This document shows positions 44,496 through 52,987 of a stretch of 64,000 bases of DNA, one piece after another. The position numbers were made by a program, and so were the translations under genes. This DNA comes from Halomonas sp. Lineage in GTDB: Bacteria; Pseudomonadota; Gammaproteobacteria; Pseudomonadales; Halomonadaceae. The stretch spans positions 186,001 through 250,000 of the forward strand of contig NZ_JAGOBJ010000004.1 in NCBI RefSeq assembly GCF_017983445.1, read 5' to 3'. Each line of letters opens with the position of its first letter. The stretch's first letter is position 1. Under the pieces are notes generated by a model, which did not search any database, was not told where the DNA came from, and worked only from the letters and a program-made list of their open reading frames with translations.

Positions 44496-45395
44496 CTATT
44501 TGTCTGAAGCCATACCGTTACGTTGCAGGCAACTGTCGTAAGCCTGAGGCACAAAACTCTCTTCCCCCACGTCATTTTTAGCCTGCGTCAGAAACTCGCA
44601 CAGTGGGGGGAGCATGTTGGAGGTCAGCTGGTAAGTGCTTAATGTTTCCGACAGGTAGCGCATATCCTTTTCTGCGTTAACAAGACTGAACTGCAGTTTC
44701 GTGCACTCCTTTTGCAGCACCCATTCCATGACGGGGGCCAGCATGGCGCTGTTGGCGCCGCCCTGGGAGCAGATCTCCAGCAGTTTTTCCTGCGGAACAT
44801 CCATTTTCGCCGCCATGGCGGCCGCTTCGCTAACCAGCGCCGCCGCTCCCAGCGACAGGAAATTATTGATCAGCTTCAGCTTATGCGCTGAACCGACTGC
44901 GCCCACATGAAAGATGTTCTCGGCGAAACTCTCGATGACCGGCGTAATACGCGTAACCGTTGCGGCATCGCCTCCCAGCATGACGTTGAGACGCCCCTCC
45001 CGAGCCTCACGGGGGGTGCGGGCCAGCGGCGCATCGACCAGCGTGACGCCCTGCTTTGCCACGGTTGCAGCAAGCCGCTCGGTCGATTCAGGGTGGGCGG
45101 TAGAGCAGTCGACGATGATCAACCCTTCATGAGCGCCCGCCATCAAACCGTCGGCGCCGGACACGATCTCGCTGACCTGCTCGGATGTCTTTACGCAGAT
45201 AAAAACGATATCGCTGGTTTTGGCCATCTCGGCGGCGCTTGCGACTTCAACTGCTCCTTCGGCAGAGAGCACCTCTAAGGGCGAGCGATTGCGGTGGGCC
45301 ATCACAGTCAGTGGATAGCCGTTACGCACTATATTGCGGGCCATTTCCTTGCCCATCAGGCCTAGTCCGATAAATCCGATACGTTCCTGTTTCAT
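44496..45395 (-). CDS. Beta-hydroxyacid dehydrogenase family protein with variant substrate motif
   Basis: 299 residues, 6PGDH/3-hydroxyisobutyrate dehydrogenase fold: GFIGLGLMGKEMARN (6-20), catalytic Lys in KLKLINNFLSLGAAAL. The usual DAPVSGG substrate loop is replaced by DAPLARTPREA, so the substrate probably differs from tartronate semialdehyde; L-threonate-, gamma-hydroxybutyrate- or sulfolactaldehyde-type reductases are possibilities. GGAGG precedes ATG 45395. Last gene of the minus-strand uxaA-like operon. Confidence 0.82.
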   Translation of the reverse strand: MKQERIGFIGLGLMGKEMARNIVRNGYPLTVMAHRNRSPLEVLSAEGAVEVASAAEMAKTSDIVFICVKTSEQVSEIVSGADGLMAGAHEGLIIVDCSTAHPESTERLAATVAKQGVTLVDAPLARTPREAREGRLNVMLGGDAATVTRITPVIESFAENIFHVGAVGSAHKLKLINNFLSLGAAALVSEAAAMAAKMDVPQEKLLEICSQGGANSAMLAPVMEWVLQKECTKLQFSLVNAEKDMRYLSETLSTYQLTSNMLPPLCEFLTQAKNDVGEESFVPQAYDSCLQRNGMASDK

Positions 45396-45465
45396 GGTGA
45401 CCTCCGGTCAGTTATTTGATTACGCCTGGATAACGCCTATTTGTTTGAACCTGAACAGAAAGGGT

Positions 45466-46521
45466 TTATTGCTGTGCCTGAGGAAAAGAAACGCCTAGAC
45501 GCTCTGACCAGTCGTGAAGCGCCTCGGGAACGCCCTCTGGAAGCGGAACGCCTTGTTGTGAGTAGCGCTTGTGCAAATCGAGTCCGCGCTCTCCCGGAAT
45601 GCGCACCTGAGGGTCGCCTTCGGCGACGGGGTTGTTACGACACGCATCGGCCAGCGCGCCAGTTTCGCGCTTGAACGCTTCAAGCCCGCCAAAGGCTTCA
45701 GGGTCCAGCACCTGCACCATGACCGAAGCACCCCACTGCGCAGGTGCCTGGACACGCCCGAAACCCGCCAGGCCAGACGTCAAGGCTTCCACCATGAGCC
45801 CTAATGCGTACCCCTTGTGACCATGGTCCAGCCCACCGATAGGCATAATGCTGCCTTTGGGCTCGTTGAAAAGTACCTCGGGACGATCGGTCGCCTGACC
45901 CTGGTTGTCTTTAAGCCACGGATAAGGCAAGCGGCTATTTTGCTTGTTAAGCCGCCCCACCATGCCATTGGTAGTAATCGATGTGCTGACATCCAAAAGC
46001 ACAGGGCCTGAATCAGTGGGGTAGCCCACAGCGATGGGGTTGGGCGTATGGGTCGCCTCCAGCCCGCCATACGGGGCAACGGATTTGGTTGCCGGGTCGG
46101 ATGATTCGATCACCACCACAAGGTCCTGGTCGGTGGCACGCTTCAGGTAGGCGGCCAGGCAGGCAATATGATTGGAGCGCCGAATCACCACCGTACCGGT
46201 ACCGCAGTCACGTGCCATGGCTTCCGCGGCTTCCATGGCTTTAAGAATCAGCCACGGTCCGGGTAAGTAGCGGCCGTCCCAGGTCTGTACGGCGGCACGC
46301 TTGGAAATGACCTCATAATTGCCGGTAACCGGCATGCGGCCTGACTGTATTTCCTCAAGGTAAGGTGCGAGGAGTTGCAGCCCGTGAGTGGTGTGCCCCA
46401 TCAGGTCGCCTTCAACCAGTACCTTAGCGACGGCAGTGGCTTTATCGTCATCAAGTCCTGCTGCCAAAAGCAAGTCAGTGCTGAAGCGTGTTATTTCCCG
46501 GACATCGTAATGTTGGCTCAT
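45466..46521 (-). CDS. Ldh2/malate-L-lactate dehydrogenase family oxidoreductase
   Basis: 351 residues. LDH2/MDG2 features: GDLMGHTTHGLQLLAPYL (HTHG active-site region; most members read SHG), GTGTVVIRRSNHIACLAAYLKRATDQDLVVVIESSD, HTPNPIAVGYPTDSGPVLLDVS, GGLDHGHKGYALGLMVEAL. NAD(P)-dependent reduction of a 2-keto acid or the reverse. Between two beta-hydroxyacid dehydrogenase genes; distinct from the Ldh2 protein at 32052-33128. Confidence 0.82.
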   Translation of the reverse strand: MSQHYDVREITRFSTDLLLAAGLDDDKATAVAKVLVEGDLMGHTTHGLQLLAPYLEEIQSGRMPVTGNYEVISKRAAVQTWDGRYLPGPWLILKAMEAAEAMARDCGTGTVVIRRSNHIACLAAYLKRATDQDLVVVIESSDPATKSVAPYGGLEATHTPNPIAVGYPTDSGPVLLDVSTSITTNGMVGRLNKQNSRLPYPWLKDNQGQATDRPEVLFNEPKGSIMPIGGLDHGHKGYALGLMVEALTSGLAGFGRVQAPAQWGASVMVQVLDPEAFGGLEAFKRETGALADACRNNPVAEGDPQVRIPGERGLDLHKRYSQQGVPLPEGVPEALHDWSERLGVSFPQAQQ

Positions 46522-46559
46522 TGTGTTTATTTTCCCGGCGTTATGGGTGGACGGATTGC

Positions 46560-47438
46560 TTATTGATTGTGGCGTCTGAGCTGACGTATCAGGGCGCTAT
46601 GGTCGAGTTCTCCATCGCCACGGGCGACAAGCTCCTCAAAAAGGCCGTTGACCAACGAGGACACGGGCAGCTTAAGCTGCAATTCCTGGGCTAGGGCCAT
46701 GGCGGTCTGGGTATCTTTCAATTGCCATTTCGCCGGCCCGCCTGGGGTAAAATCCTCCTTGATCATACGCTTGCCGTGGATACGCAGAATGGTTGAGTCG
46801 GCAAAGCCGCCTTCAAGGGCATTGAGCATTTGTGCTGGGTCAGCGCCTCCTTGCTCTGCCAGCAATATGGCCTCGGCCACCGTGGCAATGGTGTTGGCCA
46901 CGATCATCTGATTGGCAAGCTTGACCAGTTCACCGCTGCCCGCTGGGCCAACATGGACCGGTCTGCCGAGTGACAAGAGAATAGGCTCAACGGCTTTAAA
47001 ACTGGATGAGTCGCCGCCCGCCATAATGGCCAGGGTGCCATCAATCGCCCCCTGTTCACCGCCGGATACCGGCGCATCCAGATAGCTAATCTGATAGGTT
47101 GCGGCCTCCTCCGCTTGGCGGCGTGCCGTCTCGACCGGGATAGAACTCATGACGATCAGGGTTGAGTCAGGCTGCATGGCGTTGAGGAGGCCAACTGAAC
47201 CTGACAGCAACTCATCGCATACCGGCCCCGAGCTGAGCATAACGATCACGACATCGCTTTCGAGGACTGCCTGCTCAGGTCTTTCCACTATTTCGACACC
47301 CACTGCTTCAAGGCTTTCGGCCTTGCTTCTAGTCCGATTCCAGGCGCGTACCCGGTGTCCTGCTTTGGCCAAGCGCCTTGCCATGGGAGCACCCATAATA
47401 CCGGTGCCAATAAAGCCGATAGACCGTGACGTTGTCAT
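46560..47438 (-). CDS. garR: 2-hydroxy-3-oxopropionate (tartronate semialdehyde) reductase-like
   Basis: 292 residues, near GarR's 294. GFIGTGIMGAPMARRLAKAGH (8-28), canonical DAPVSGGEQGA substrate loop and the catalytic Lys in GSGELVKLANQMIV. GarR reduces tartronate semialdehyde to D-glycerate; an HpaI/GarL-like aldolase at 52988-53785 could supply that semialdehyde. 3-Hydroxyisobutyrate dehydrogenase is the main alternative. AGAGGA precedes the ATG. Confidence 0.8.
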   Translation of the reverse strand: MTTSRSIGFIGTGIMGAPMARRLAKAGHRVRAWNRTRSKAESLEAVGVEIVERPEQAVLESDVVIVMLSSGPVCDELLSGSVGLLNAMQPDSTLIVMSSIPVETARRQAEEAATYQISYLDAPVSGGEQGAIDGTLAIMAGGDSSSFKAVEPILLSLGRPVHVGPAGSGELVKLANQMIVANTIATVAEAILLAEQGGADPAQMLNALEGGFADSTILRIHGKRMIKEDFTPGGPAKWQLKDTQTAMALAQELQLKLPVSSLVNGLFEELVARGDGELDHSALIRQLRRHNQ

Positions 47439-47599
47439 TATTGGTTCCTCTAACGGTTAGGCTAGTGAGTTATTATGTGACCGTTATGCAGCAGGTTGAT
47501 CAATCTTTTTAGTGGTTCTAATGAGTAAGGCTTTCCATAACCCGGGTAAGTATTAGTAATATTTTAAAATGGATGTGCTTAACGTTATCTTCTATCGAG

Positions 47600-48568
47600 T
47601 TATCCCCGTAAATAAGACGGCACCTCAATGTCACCTGAATCTCGAAAGTTAATAAGCCGATCAAGTACGGTAGATTCTGAACGCTCCAGGTGCGTCATCA
47701 ATAGCTTTCCTGCTTGGTCAGGTTGCTTAAGGCGCATTTTCTCAAACACCCATAAGTGCTCATCAAAGAAAGGGTCTTGATCGGGAAGTTTAAGTACCCG
47801 ACCAAGCAGGTGTTTACTGATTAACAAGATAGGATGAGTGCGCCGTAGCATGTTCATTACTTCCTGGTTATCACCCAGGCTAATGGCGGTATGGTGAAGA
47901 TCGTTCTCAAGCTCATCCAGCAACTCCCCTTTAATATCTGGATAGCTGTCGGCGGCGTTTTTAAGTTTGGCAATATAGCCGTCGAGTGCACTGTCTGAAA
48001 TATTATTGGCGGCACGCACGATCATGTAAGGCTCTAACTGGCGGCGCGCTTCATAAAGATTGTGGAGGCGTTTGTCATCTAACGGGACCACGCTCCAGCT
48101 GTTGTACTTAATCTTTTCGACTAGGCCGATGGATTGCAAATGAAGCAGAATCTGGTGGGTCACCGTGCGGCTGACGTTCAGTGATTTGGAAAGCTTAAGC
48201 TCATTGAGCTCAAAGGCACCCTTGATCGAGCATAGGACGATGGCATGCTCAACGCTGTCGATGTGGACGCGCCAGGAAACGGTTCGATCGACTTTGGGAA
48301 TATAGCCACGCTGTTTGAAGTCATTTTCACTGAGAGAGCGCCGGACTATCTCGTGTGGCGATGCGCCCACCAGATAGCCGCGCCCCTCAAAGCGGCAGAT
48401 ATACTGTTCTTCATGCAACCGGGTCAGGGTTTGGCGAACAGGGGAGCGGCTGATACCAAACAGCTCGGCTATATTCCCTTCCAGCAGCACAAGGCCGGGT
48501 TCCAGTCGTTTCCCGACAATACCTTGCTTAAGAGCCGTATAGAGCTGGTCGCGCAGCGTTTGTGTCAT
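47600..48568 (-). CDS. GntR/FCD regulator with an apparent second winged-helix domain
   Basis: 322 residues against about 230-250 for the family. Residues about 5-68 are a GntR winged HTH (EGNIAELFGISRSPVRQTLTRLHEEQYI). Residues about 105-160 look like another winged HTH (ELNELKLSKSLNVSRTVTHQILLHLQSIGLVEKI...WSVVPL). The rest is an FCD-like helical domain (DELENDLHHTAISLGDNQEVMNML). Follows the uxaA-like gene in the same operon and probably controls it and the divergent alcohol dehydrogenase/TTT genes. The domain reading is by eye. Confidence 0.8.
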   Translation of the reverse strand: MTQTLRDQLYTALKQGIVGKRLEPGLVLLEGNIAELFGISRSPVRQTLTRLHEEQYICRFEGRGYLVGASPHEIVRRSLSENDFKQRGYIPKVDRTVSWRVHIDSVEHAIVLCSIKGAFELNELKLSKSLNVSRTVTHQILLHLQSIGLVEKIKYNSWSVVPLDDKRLHNLYEARRQLEPYMIVRAANNISDSALDGYIAKLKNAADSYPDIKGELLDELENDLHHTAISLGDNQEVMNMLRRTHPILLISKHLLGRVLKLPDQDPFFDEHLWVFEKMRLKQPDQAGKLLMTHLERSESTVLDRLINFRDSGDIEVPSYLRG

Positions 48569-48595
48569 AGGTAGTTAGTTGCCCTTAAATAAATA

Positions 48596-50125
48596 TTAGG
48601 TAATGGCACCTACCAGCCAGGGAACAAACTCGTTACTACCATAACCCAGTGATTCGCTAGCACTCATGTCGCCCGAGGCGATGGCGATGATACGCTCAAA
48701 AATCTGTTCCCCGACGTCTTCTACGCTGGCTGTACCATCGACGATAACGCCACAGTTTATATCCATATCCTCATGCATTTTCTCATACATCGAGGTATTG
48801 GTTGCGAGCTTCAGGCAGGGCGCGGGTTTAAAGCCTGAAACCGATCCTCGTCCGGTAGTAAAACAGACCACCGTTGACCCTGAGGCAATTTGCCCGGTGA
48901 CTGAAACGGGGTCGTAGCCCGGGCTATCCATAAAGTTAAAGCCACGAGTGGTTATCTTTTCGGCATAGTGCAGCACATCGTTAAGGCTTGAGCTGCCACC
49001 TTTGGCAACGGCCCCCAGGGATTTTTCAAGAATCGTCGAAAGCCCGCCCGCTTTGTTGCCCGGTGACGGGTTATTGTTTAACTCGGCACCATTTATTTCG
49101 GTGTAATGCTTCCACCAGGTAATCCGATCAAGCAGCTTTTGCGCGACGTTTTCATTGATAGAGCGGTCTATCAGAAGGTTCTCTGCACCATAAATCTCGG
49201 GAGTTTCTGCAAGGATTACGCTGCCCCCATGCTGCACGATAAGGTCAGCCGCGTGGCCAAGCGCTGGGTTCGCCGTAATCCCTGAATAACCGTCTGAACC
49301 GCCGCACTGCAGTGCAACCACCAGGTGCTCCAGGGAAGCAGGTTTACGCTGCATCTGCCCATGCTGAGCAGCCATCTGCATGACGTGATCGCACGCGGTT
49401 TTAATACTGGTGCGAGTTCCTCCCGCATCCTGAATATTAAAATAGGCAAGCCGTGAGGCGTCTTCTAAGCCTTTTTTTGCGACGAGCGTTTTGACCTGGT
49501 TGGTCTCACAGCCCAAACCGATAATGAGTACGAAGGCAAAATTGGGATGCTGGGCATAACCTGCGATGACGCGCTCAAGAAATGAAAAGCCTTCTGAATC
49601 CGTGTTCATGGCACAGCCCGAGCCATGGGTGATCGCGACGACGCCATCGAATCCCATCTGGTTTAGTTCATCAGACTGATTGAGTTTATCTGCCGCTGCT
49701 TTAGCAACCGTTGCCGAGCAGTTAACGGTCGACAGAATACCGATGTAGTTACGCGTGCCCACATTGCCATCGTCACGGTGAAAACCCTGAAAGGTTCGTG
49801 AGCTACGTTGGGTTTGTGTTTGCGGATGAGGCTGGAAATCTTTTAATGAAGAATCGAGTTCTATCATGGTGAGGTTGTGGGTGTGTACATGCTCACCGGG
49901 TTCTACATCTTTTGCCGCTATTCCAATCAGCTGGCCGTATTTATAAACAGCCTCGCCCTTATTTATTTTTGCTAACGCAACTTTATGGCCTGCATCGATA
50001 TTCTCTTGAGCTAATGTGCCAGTTTTATCAATTGGAAACCCGTTAGGCACCGCTTTTGAGGCGACGCCCACATTATCTCGAGAATTGAGCTGAATAATCA
50101 CTGACGGAGAATTAATGAGATCCAT
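48596..50125 (-). CDS. UxaA/GarD-family sugar-acid dehydratase (altronate/galactarate type)
   Basis: 509 residues (UxaA about 495, GarD about 523). N-terminal SAF domain (about 10-90: GHKVALAKINKGEAVYKYGQLIGIA, VEPGEHVHTHNL) and the large catalytic domain with GFHRDDGNVGTRNYIGILSTVNCSA, IGLGCETNQV, LQCGGSDGYSGITANPALG and FTTGRGS. Fe-dependent dehydration of D-altronate or galactarate to a keto-deoxy acid. GAGGTAA precedes ATG 50125. With the GarL- and GarR-like enzymes nearby, galactarate/glucarate-type use is attractive, but altronate or a shorter acid cannot be ruled out. Confidence 0.85.
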   Translation of the reverse strand: MDLINSPSVIIQLNSRDNVGVASKAVPNGFPIDKTGTLAQENIDAGHKVALAKINKGEAVYKYGQLIGIAAKDVEPGEHVHTHNLTMIELDSSLKDFQPHPQTQTQRSSRTFQGFHRDDGNVGTRNYIGILSTVNCSATVAKAAADKLNQSDELNQMGFDGVVAITHGSGCAMNTDSEGFSFLERVIAGYAQHPNFAFVLIIGLGCETNQVKTLVAKKGLEDASRLAYFNIQDAGGTRTSIKTACDHVMQMAAQHGQMQRKPASLEHLVVALQCGGSDGYSGITANPALGHAADLIVQHGGSVILAETPEIYGAENLLIDRSINENVAQKLLDRITWWKHYTEINGAELNNNPSPGNKAGGLSTILEKSLGAVAKGGSSSLNDVLHYAEKITTRGFNFMDSPGYDPVSVTGQIASGSTVVCFTTGRGSVSGFKPAPCLKLATNTSMYEKMHEDMDINCGVIVDGTASVEDVGEQIFERIIAIASGDMSASESLGYGSNEFVPWLVGAIT

Positions 50126-50396
50126 CGTTTACCTCAAACTTATTATTGGCTTTTTAGGTAATAGCTATGCGCAAGCTAGTAAGCGGTCACTGTTGATGCA
50201 CTTTAGCAATTAAACGTTGTACGTCGATTATACTATCGTTCTATATAATGGTCATTGAATGCAATGTTCATTTGATCTAGATTGCTTTCAGATACTGAGC
50301 GTATAGGCCCTATGACAAGAATATTTTGGTAACCAAAAGCCCGGTTGCTTTCTAAAAAATGGATGACCAAAAAATCATCACTAAACTATTGTCATG

Positions 50397-50437
50397 CAGG
50401 TATGCTGTATGACACCTTTAAGAAAGATGCATACCTG
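50397..50437. promoter_or_regulatory. Inverted repeat in the uxaA-like / alcohol dehydrogenase divergent region
   Basis: The 343-base AT-rich gap 50126-50468 contains CAGGTATGC (50397-50405) and its exact inverse GCATACCTG (50429-50437), 32 bases apart centre to centre (about three helical turns). A GntR operator pair 30-70 bases before the dehydrogenase start is plausible. The rest of the gap shows A/T-rich promoter-like sequence but no other clear element. Confidence 0.45.
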
Positions 50438-50468
50438 GTTTCAAGTAAAACAATAATGAGAAATAAAA

Positions 50469-51602
50469 ATGCCCTATATCATCAACTACTTAACAAAAAT
50501 TCAGTTTGGTGAGAACGCAATTGCAGAGCTGGCTAATGAGCTGCAGTTGCTTGACGTGAAAAGGCCTCTATTTGTGACTGACAAAGGGCTGAGTAGCACT
50601 CCTCTTATTACGCAGGTGATTGAATCTGCAAACCTTAATGAGAAAGCCTGCGTTTTTGATGGCACGCCTTCCAACCCTACTGAAGCCGCTGTAGAGCAAG
50701 CGCTGACTTTTCTGCGAGAAAGCGAGTGTGACGGCATCGTGGCTGTGGGCGGTGGTTCCAGCATTGATTTGGCTAAAGCGGTCGCTTTACTTTTTAACCA
50801 CCCCGCGCCATTACGCCAGTACGCGGCGATCGAGGGTGGGGTAGCCAAAATCAATGCCAATGTGCTGCCGTTGATTGCGGTACCTACCACCGCAGGGACG
50901 GGTAGTGAGGTGGGGCGAGCCTCCCTGATTACCATGAAAGATGATCGGAAACTGGGTTTTCTTTCCCCGTATCTTATTCCCGCTGTGGCTATCTGCGATC
51001 CACGATTGACGCTCGGGTTACCTCCCTTTTTGACTGCCGCAACGGGTATGGATGCGATCGCCCACTGCGTTGAAACCTTTTTAAGCCCTAAGGTAAATCC
51101 TCCTGCTGAGGCGATTGCATTGGATGGCCTTAAGCGCGCAAGTGCCTATCTGGTCGAGGCGGTTGAAAACGGCACTAACTTAACCGCTAGAAATGAAATG
51201 ATGATGGCAGCTCTGGAAGGTGCCATGGCGTTTCAGAAAGGGTTGGGGGCAGTGCACTCTCTATCCCATGCGTTAGGCGGGCTGCATGAGCTAAAACTTC
51301 ACCACGGTACGCTCAATGCCGTACTGATGCCGACTGTTCTCAGGTTCAACCAGCGTGATTGTGAGGAAAAATTTGCTCGCCTCAAAGATGCGATGGGGCT
51401 TGCCCAGAGTGATGATTTAGCCGAAGCGTTTGAAAAGCTCAATATTAAGTTGGGAATGCCTTCCAGCTTGAGCGAAATGGGCGTTAGGGAAGAGCATCTA
51501 GACCCAGTGGCGCAGTGGGCATTGGAAGACCATTCGACGGCTACCAACCCACGTGCACCTTCCAGGGAAGACTTTTTCAAGATGCTTAATGAGGCTTTCT
51601 AA
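50469..51602 (+). CDS. Iron-containing alcohol dehydrogenase
   Basis: 377 residues, group III (FucO/AdhE-like) fold. NAD-binding GGGSSIDLAKAVA (about 95-107), GTGSEVGRAS, metal-ligand Asp/His in GMDAIAHCVETFLSP, then HSLSHALGG and HHGTLNAVLMP. Members reduce or oxidise lactaldehyde, 1,3-propanediol, methanol, 4-hydroxybutyrate or maleylacetate. Its place with a sugar-acid dehydratase and an aldolase suggests it acts on an aldehyde cleavage product. Ribosome-binding site is weak. Codon use is AT-richer than in the first half of the window. Confidence 0.87.
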   Translation: MPYIINYLTKIQFGENAIAELANELQLLDVKRPLFVTDKGLSSTPLITQVIESANLNEKACVFDGTPSNPTEAAVEQALTFLRESECDGIVAVGGGSSIDLAKAVALLFNHPAPLRQYAAIEGGVAKINANVLPLIAVPTTAGTGSEVGRASLITMKDDRKLGFLSPYLIPAVAICDPRLTLGLPPFLTAATGMDAIAHCVETFLSPKVNPPAEAIALDGLKRASAYLVEAVENGTNLTARNEMMMAALEGAMAFQKGLGAVHSLSHALGGLHELKLHHGTLNAVLMPTVLRFNQRDCEEKFARLKDAMGLAQSDDLAEAFEKLNIKLGMPSSLSEMGVREEHLDPVAQWALEDHSTATNPRAPSREDFFKMLNEAF

Positions 51603-51730
51603 GCAATAAGGTTTCTCGACTTAATAGATATAAAGGAAGTTTTTGGCAGGAAAGCAATAAAGGATGGAACCTGGCAGTTTCAAAAAACCATAATCAAACC
51701 CAGGCAGTTAACGACGAAAGGAAAGTGGAT

Positions 51731-52723
51731 ATGACAATTACAAACCATTCTCTCAAGATCAAGACACTCCTTACTTCCAGCGTAGCGGCAGCGCTTATGG
51801 TGGCCTCTGGCGCAGCCCTTGCGGATTACCCAGAGCGTCCTATTACGTTGATTGTACCCTGGGCTGCGGGCGGCGGCACTGATGCGACAGCGCGCACCAT
51901 CGCCCGCGCATTGGAAGAGGAATTGGGTCAGAACGTCAACGTTGTTAACCGCACCGGTGGCAGTGGCGTTGTCGGCCATACTGCCATGATCAATGCCAGG
52001 CCAGATGGCTATACCCTTGGCCTGGCGACCGGTGAAGTGAACATGATGCATTGGCAAGGTTTAACCAATCTTACCTATGAAGACTTCACACCGATTGCGC
52101 AAATCAACTATGACTTCCCCGGCATACAGGTTGCCGCAGACTCCCCTTATGAAAGCCTTGAAGAGTTGCTCGAAGCGATACGTACTGAGCCTAAGGGCAC
52201 GTTTACTGCCTCCGGCACCGGACAAGGCGGTGTTTGGCATTTAGCCTTTGCAGGTTTTTTGATGGATCAGGACATTCCCGCCGACCAGGTTACCTGGATT
52301 CCTAGTGAGGGTGCGGCGCCAGCAATGGTAGAGCTGGTATCCGGGGGTATTGATATCGTACCCAGCTCCGTGCCGGAAGGCCGCTCCATGATGGAAGCTG
52401 GCCGGGTTAAAAGCTTTGCAGTGATGTCGCCTGACCGTATCCCCAGCTTTCCTGATATCCCCACCACCAGCGAATTGATCGACACTAACTATCAAGTGGG
52501 CGAATGGCGTGGTATTGCCGGTCCTAAAGGCATGGACCCGGAGATAGTGGCAACGCTTGAGGCAGCATTAGAAGCTGCTTACAACAGTGATACCTATCAA
52601 GGGTTTATGGATCAACAAGGCTTTGGTACCGAATGGCGTAACGCGGAAGAGTTCGGGCAGTTGATGCAAGAGATGGATAGCGTCTTCGGTGAAATTGCCG
52701 AGCAGGTTGGCTTGGCTAACTAA
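51731..52723 (+). CDS. tctC: TTT transporter periplasmic receptor (TctC family), copy 1
   Basis: 330 residues with a signal peptide of about 29 residues (ending ...GAALA). TctC/Bug landmarks: DYPERPITLIVPWAAGGGTDATARTIA and NRTGGSGVVGHTAM near residues 33-85. Binds a carboxylate in the periplasm. ATG 51731 is eight bases after AGGA. About 84% identical by eye to the second copy at 53853-54839; the two flank the aldolase gene. Two hairpins follow it. Confidence 0.9.
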   Translation: MTITNHSLKIKTLLTSSVAAALMVASGAALADYPERPITLIVPWAAGGGTDATARTIARALEEELGQNVNVVNRTGGSGVVGHTAMINARPDGYTLGLATGEVNMMHWQGLTNLTYEDFTPIAQINYDFPGIQVAADSPYESLEELLEAIRTEPKGTFTASGTGQGGVWHLAFAGFLMDQDIPADQVTWIPSEGAAPAMVELVSGGIDIVPSSVPEGRSMMEAGRVKSFAVMSPDRIPSFPDIPTTSELIDTNYQVGEWRGIAGPKGMDPEIVATLEAALEAAYNSDTYQGFMDQQGFGTEWRNAEEFGQLMQEMDSVFGEIAEQVGLAN

Positions 52724-52737
52724 GGCACAACAAGGGA

Positions 52738-52891
52738 GGCGGTTTCTCACAATAGGATCTGTTGTTGTAGAAACCGCCACTACGTAACTGTTTTCTGACT
52801 TACCACGTTTATTTGGCCCTTGCTTTCCTCCCCCTCACCGGGAGAAGTGTCTTAGGCAGGCCATCTTCGCGCTATGGCATAAGCGAAGATG
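52738..52891 (+). promoter_or_regulatory. Two stem-loops between tctC copy 1 and the aldolase gene
   Basis: First: 10-bp perfect stem GGCGGTTTCT (52738-52747) / AGAAACCGCC (52769-52778) with a 21-base loop. Second: 9-bp perfect stem CATCTTCGC (52862-52870) / GCGAAGATG (52883-52891) with a 12-base loop. Neither has a proper U run, so partial termination or mRNA protection is more likely than a full stop. Confidence 0.55.
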
Positions 52892-52987
52892 TAGCGTTTA
52901 AGCAGCCAGCGCTTATAAAACGTGGCCAGTTAATGATGTAGATGATCTTGTCAGTGGCTTTCATCGGCCTTCCAAAGGAGTCAATGC

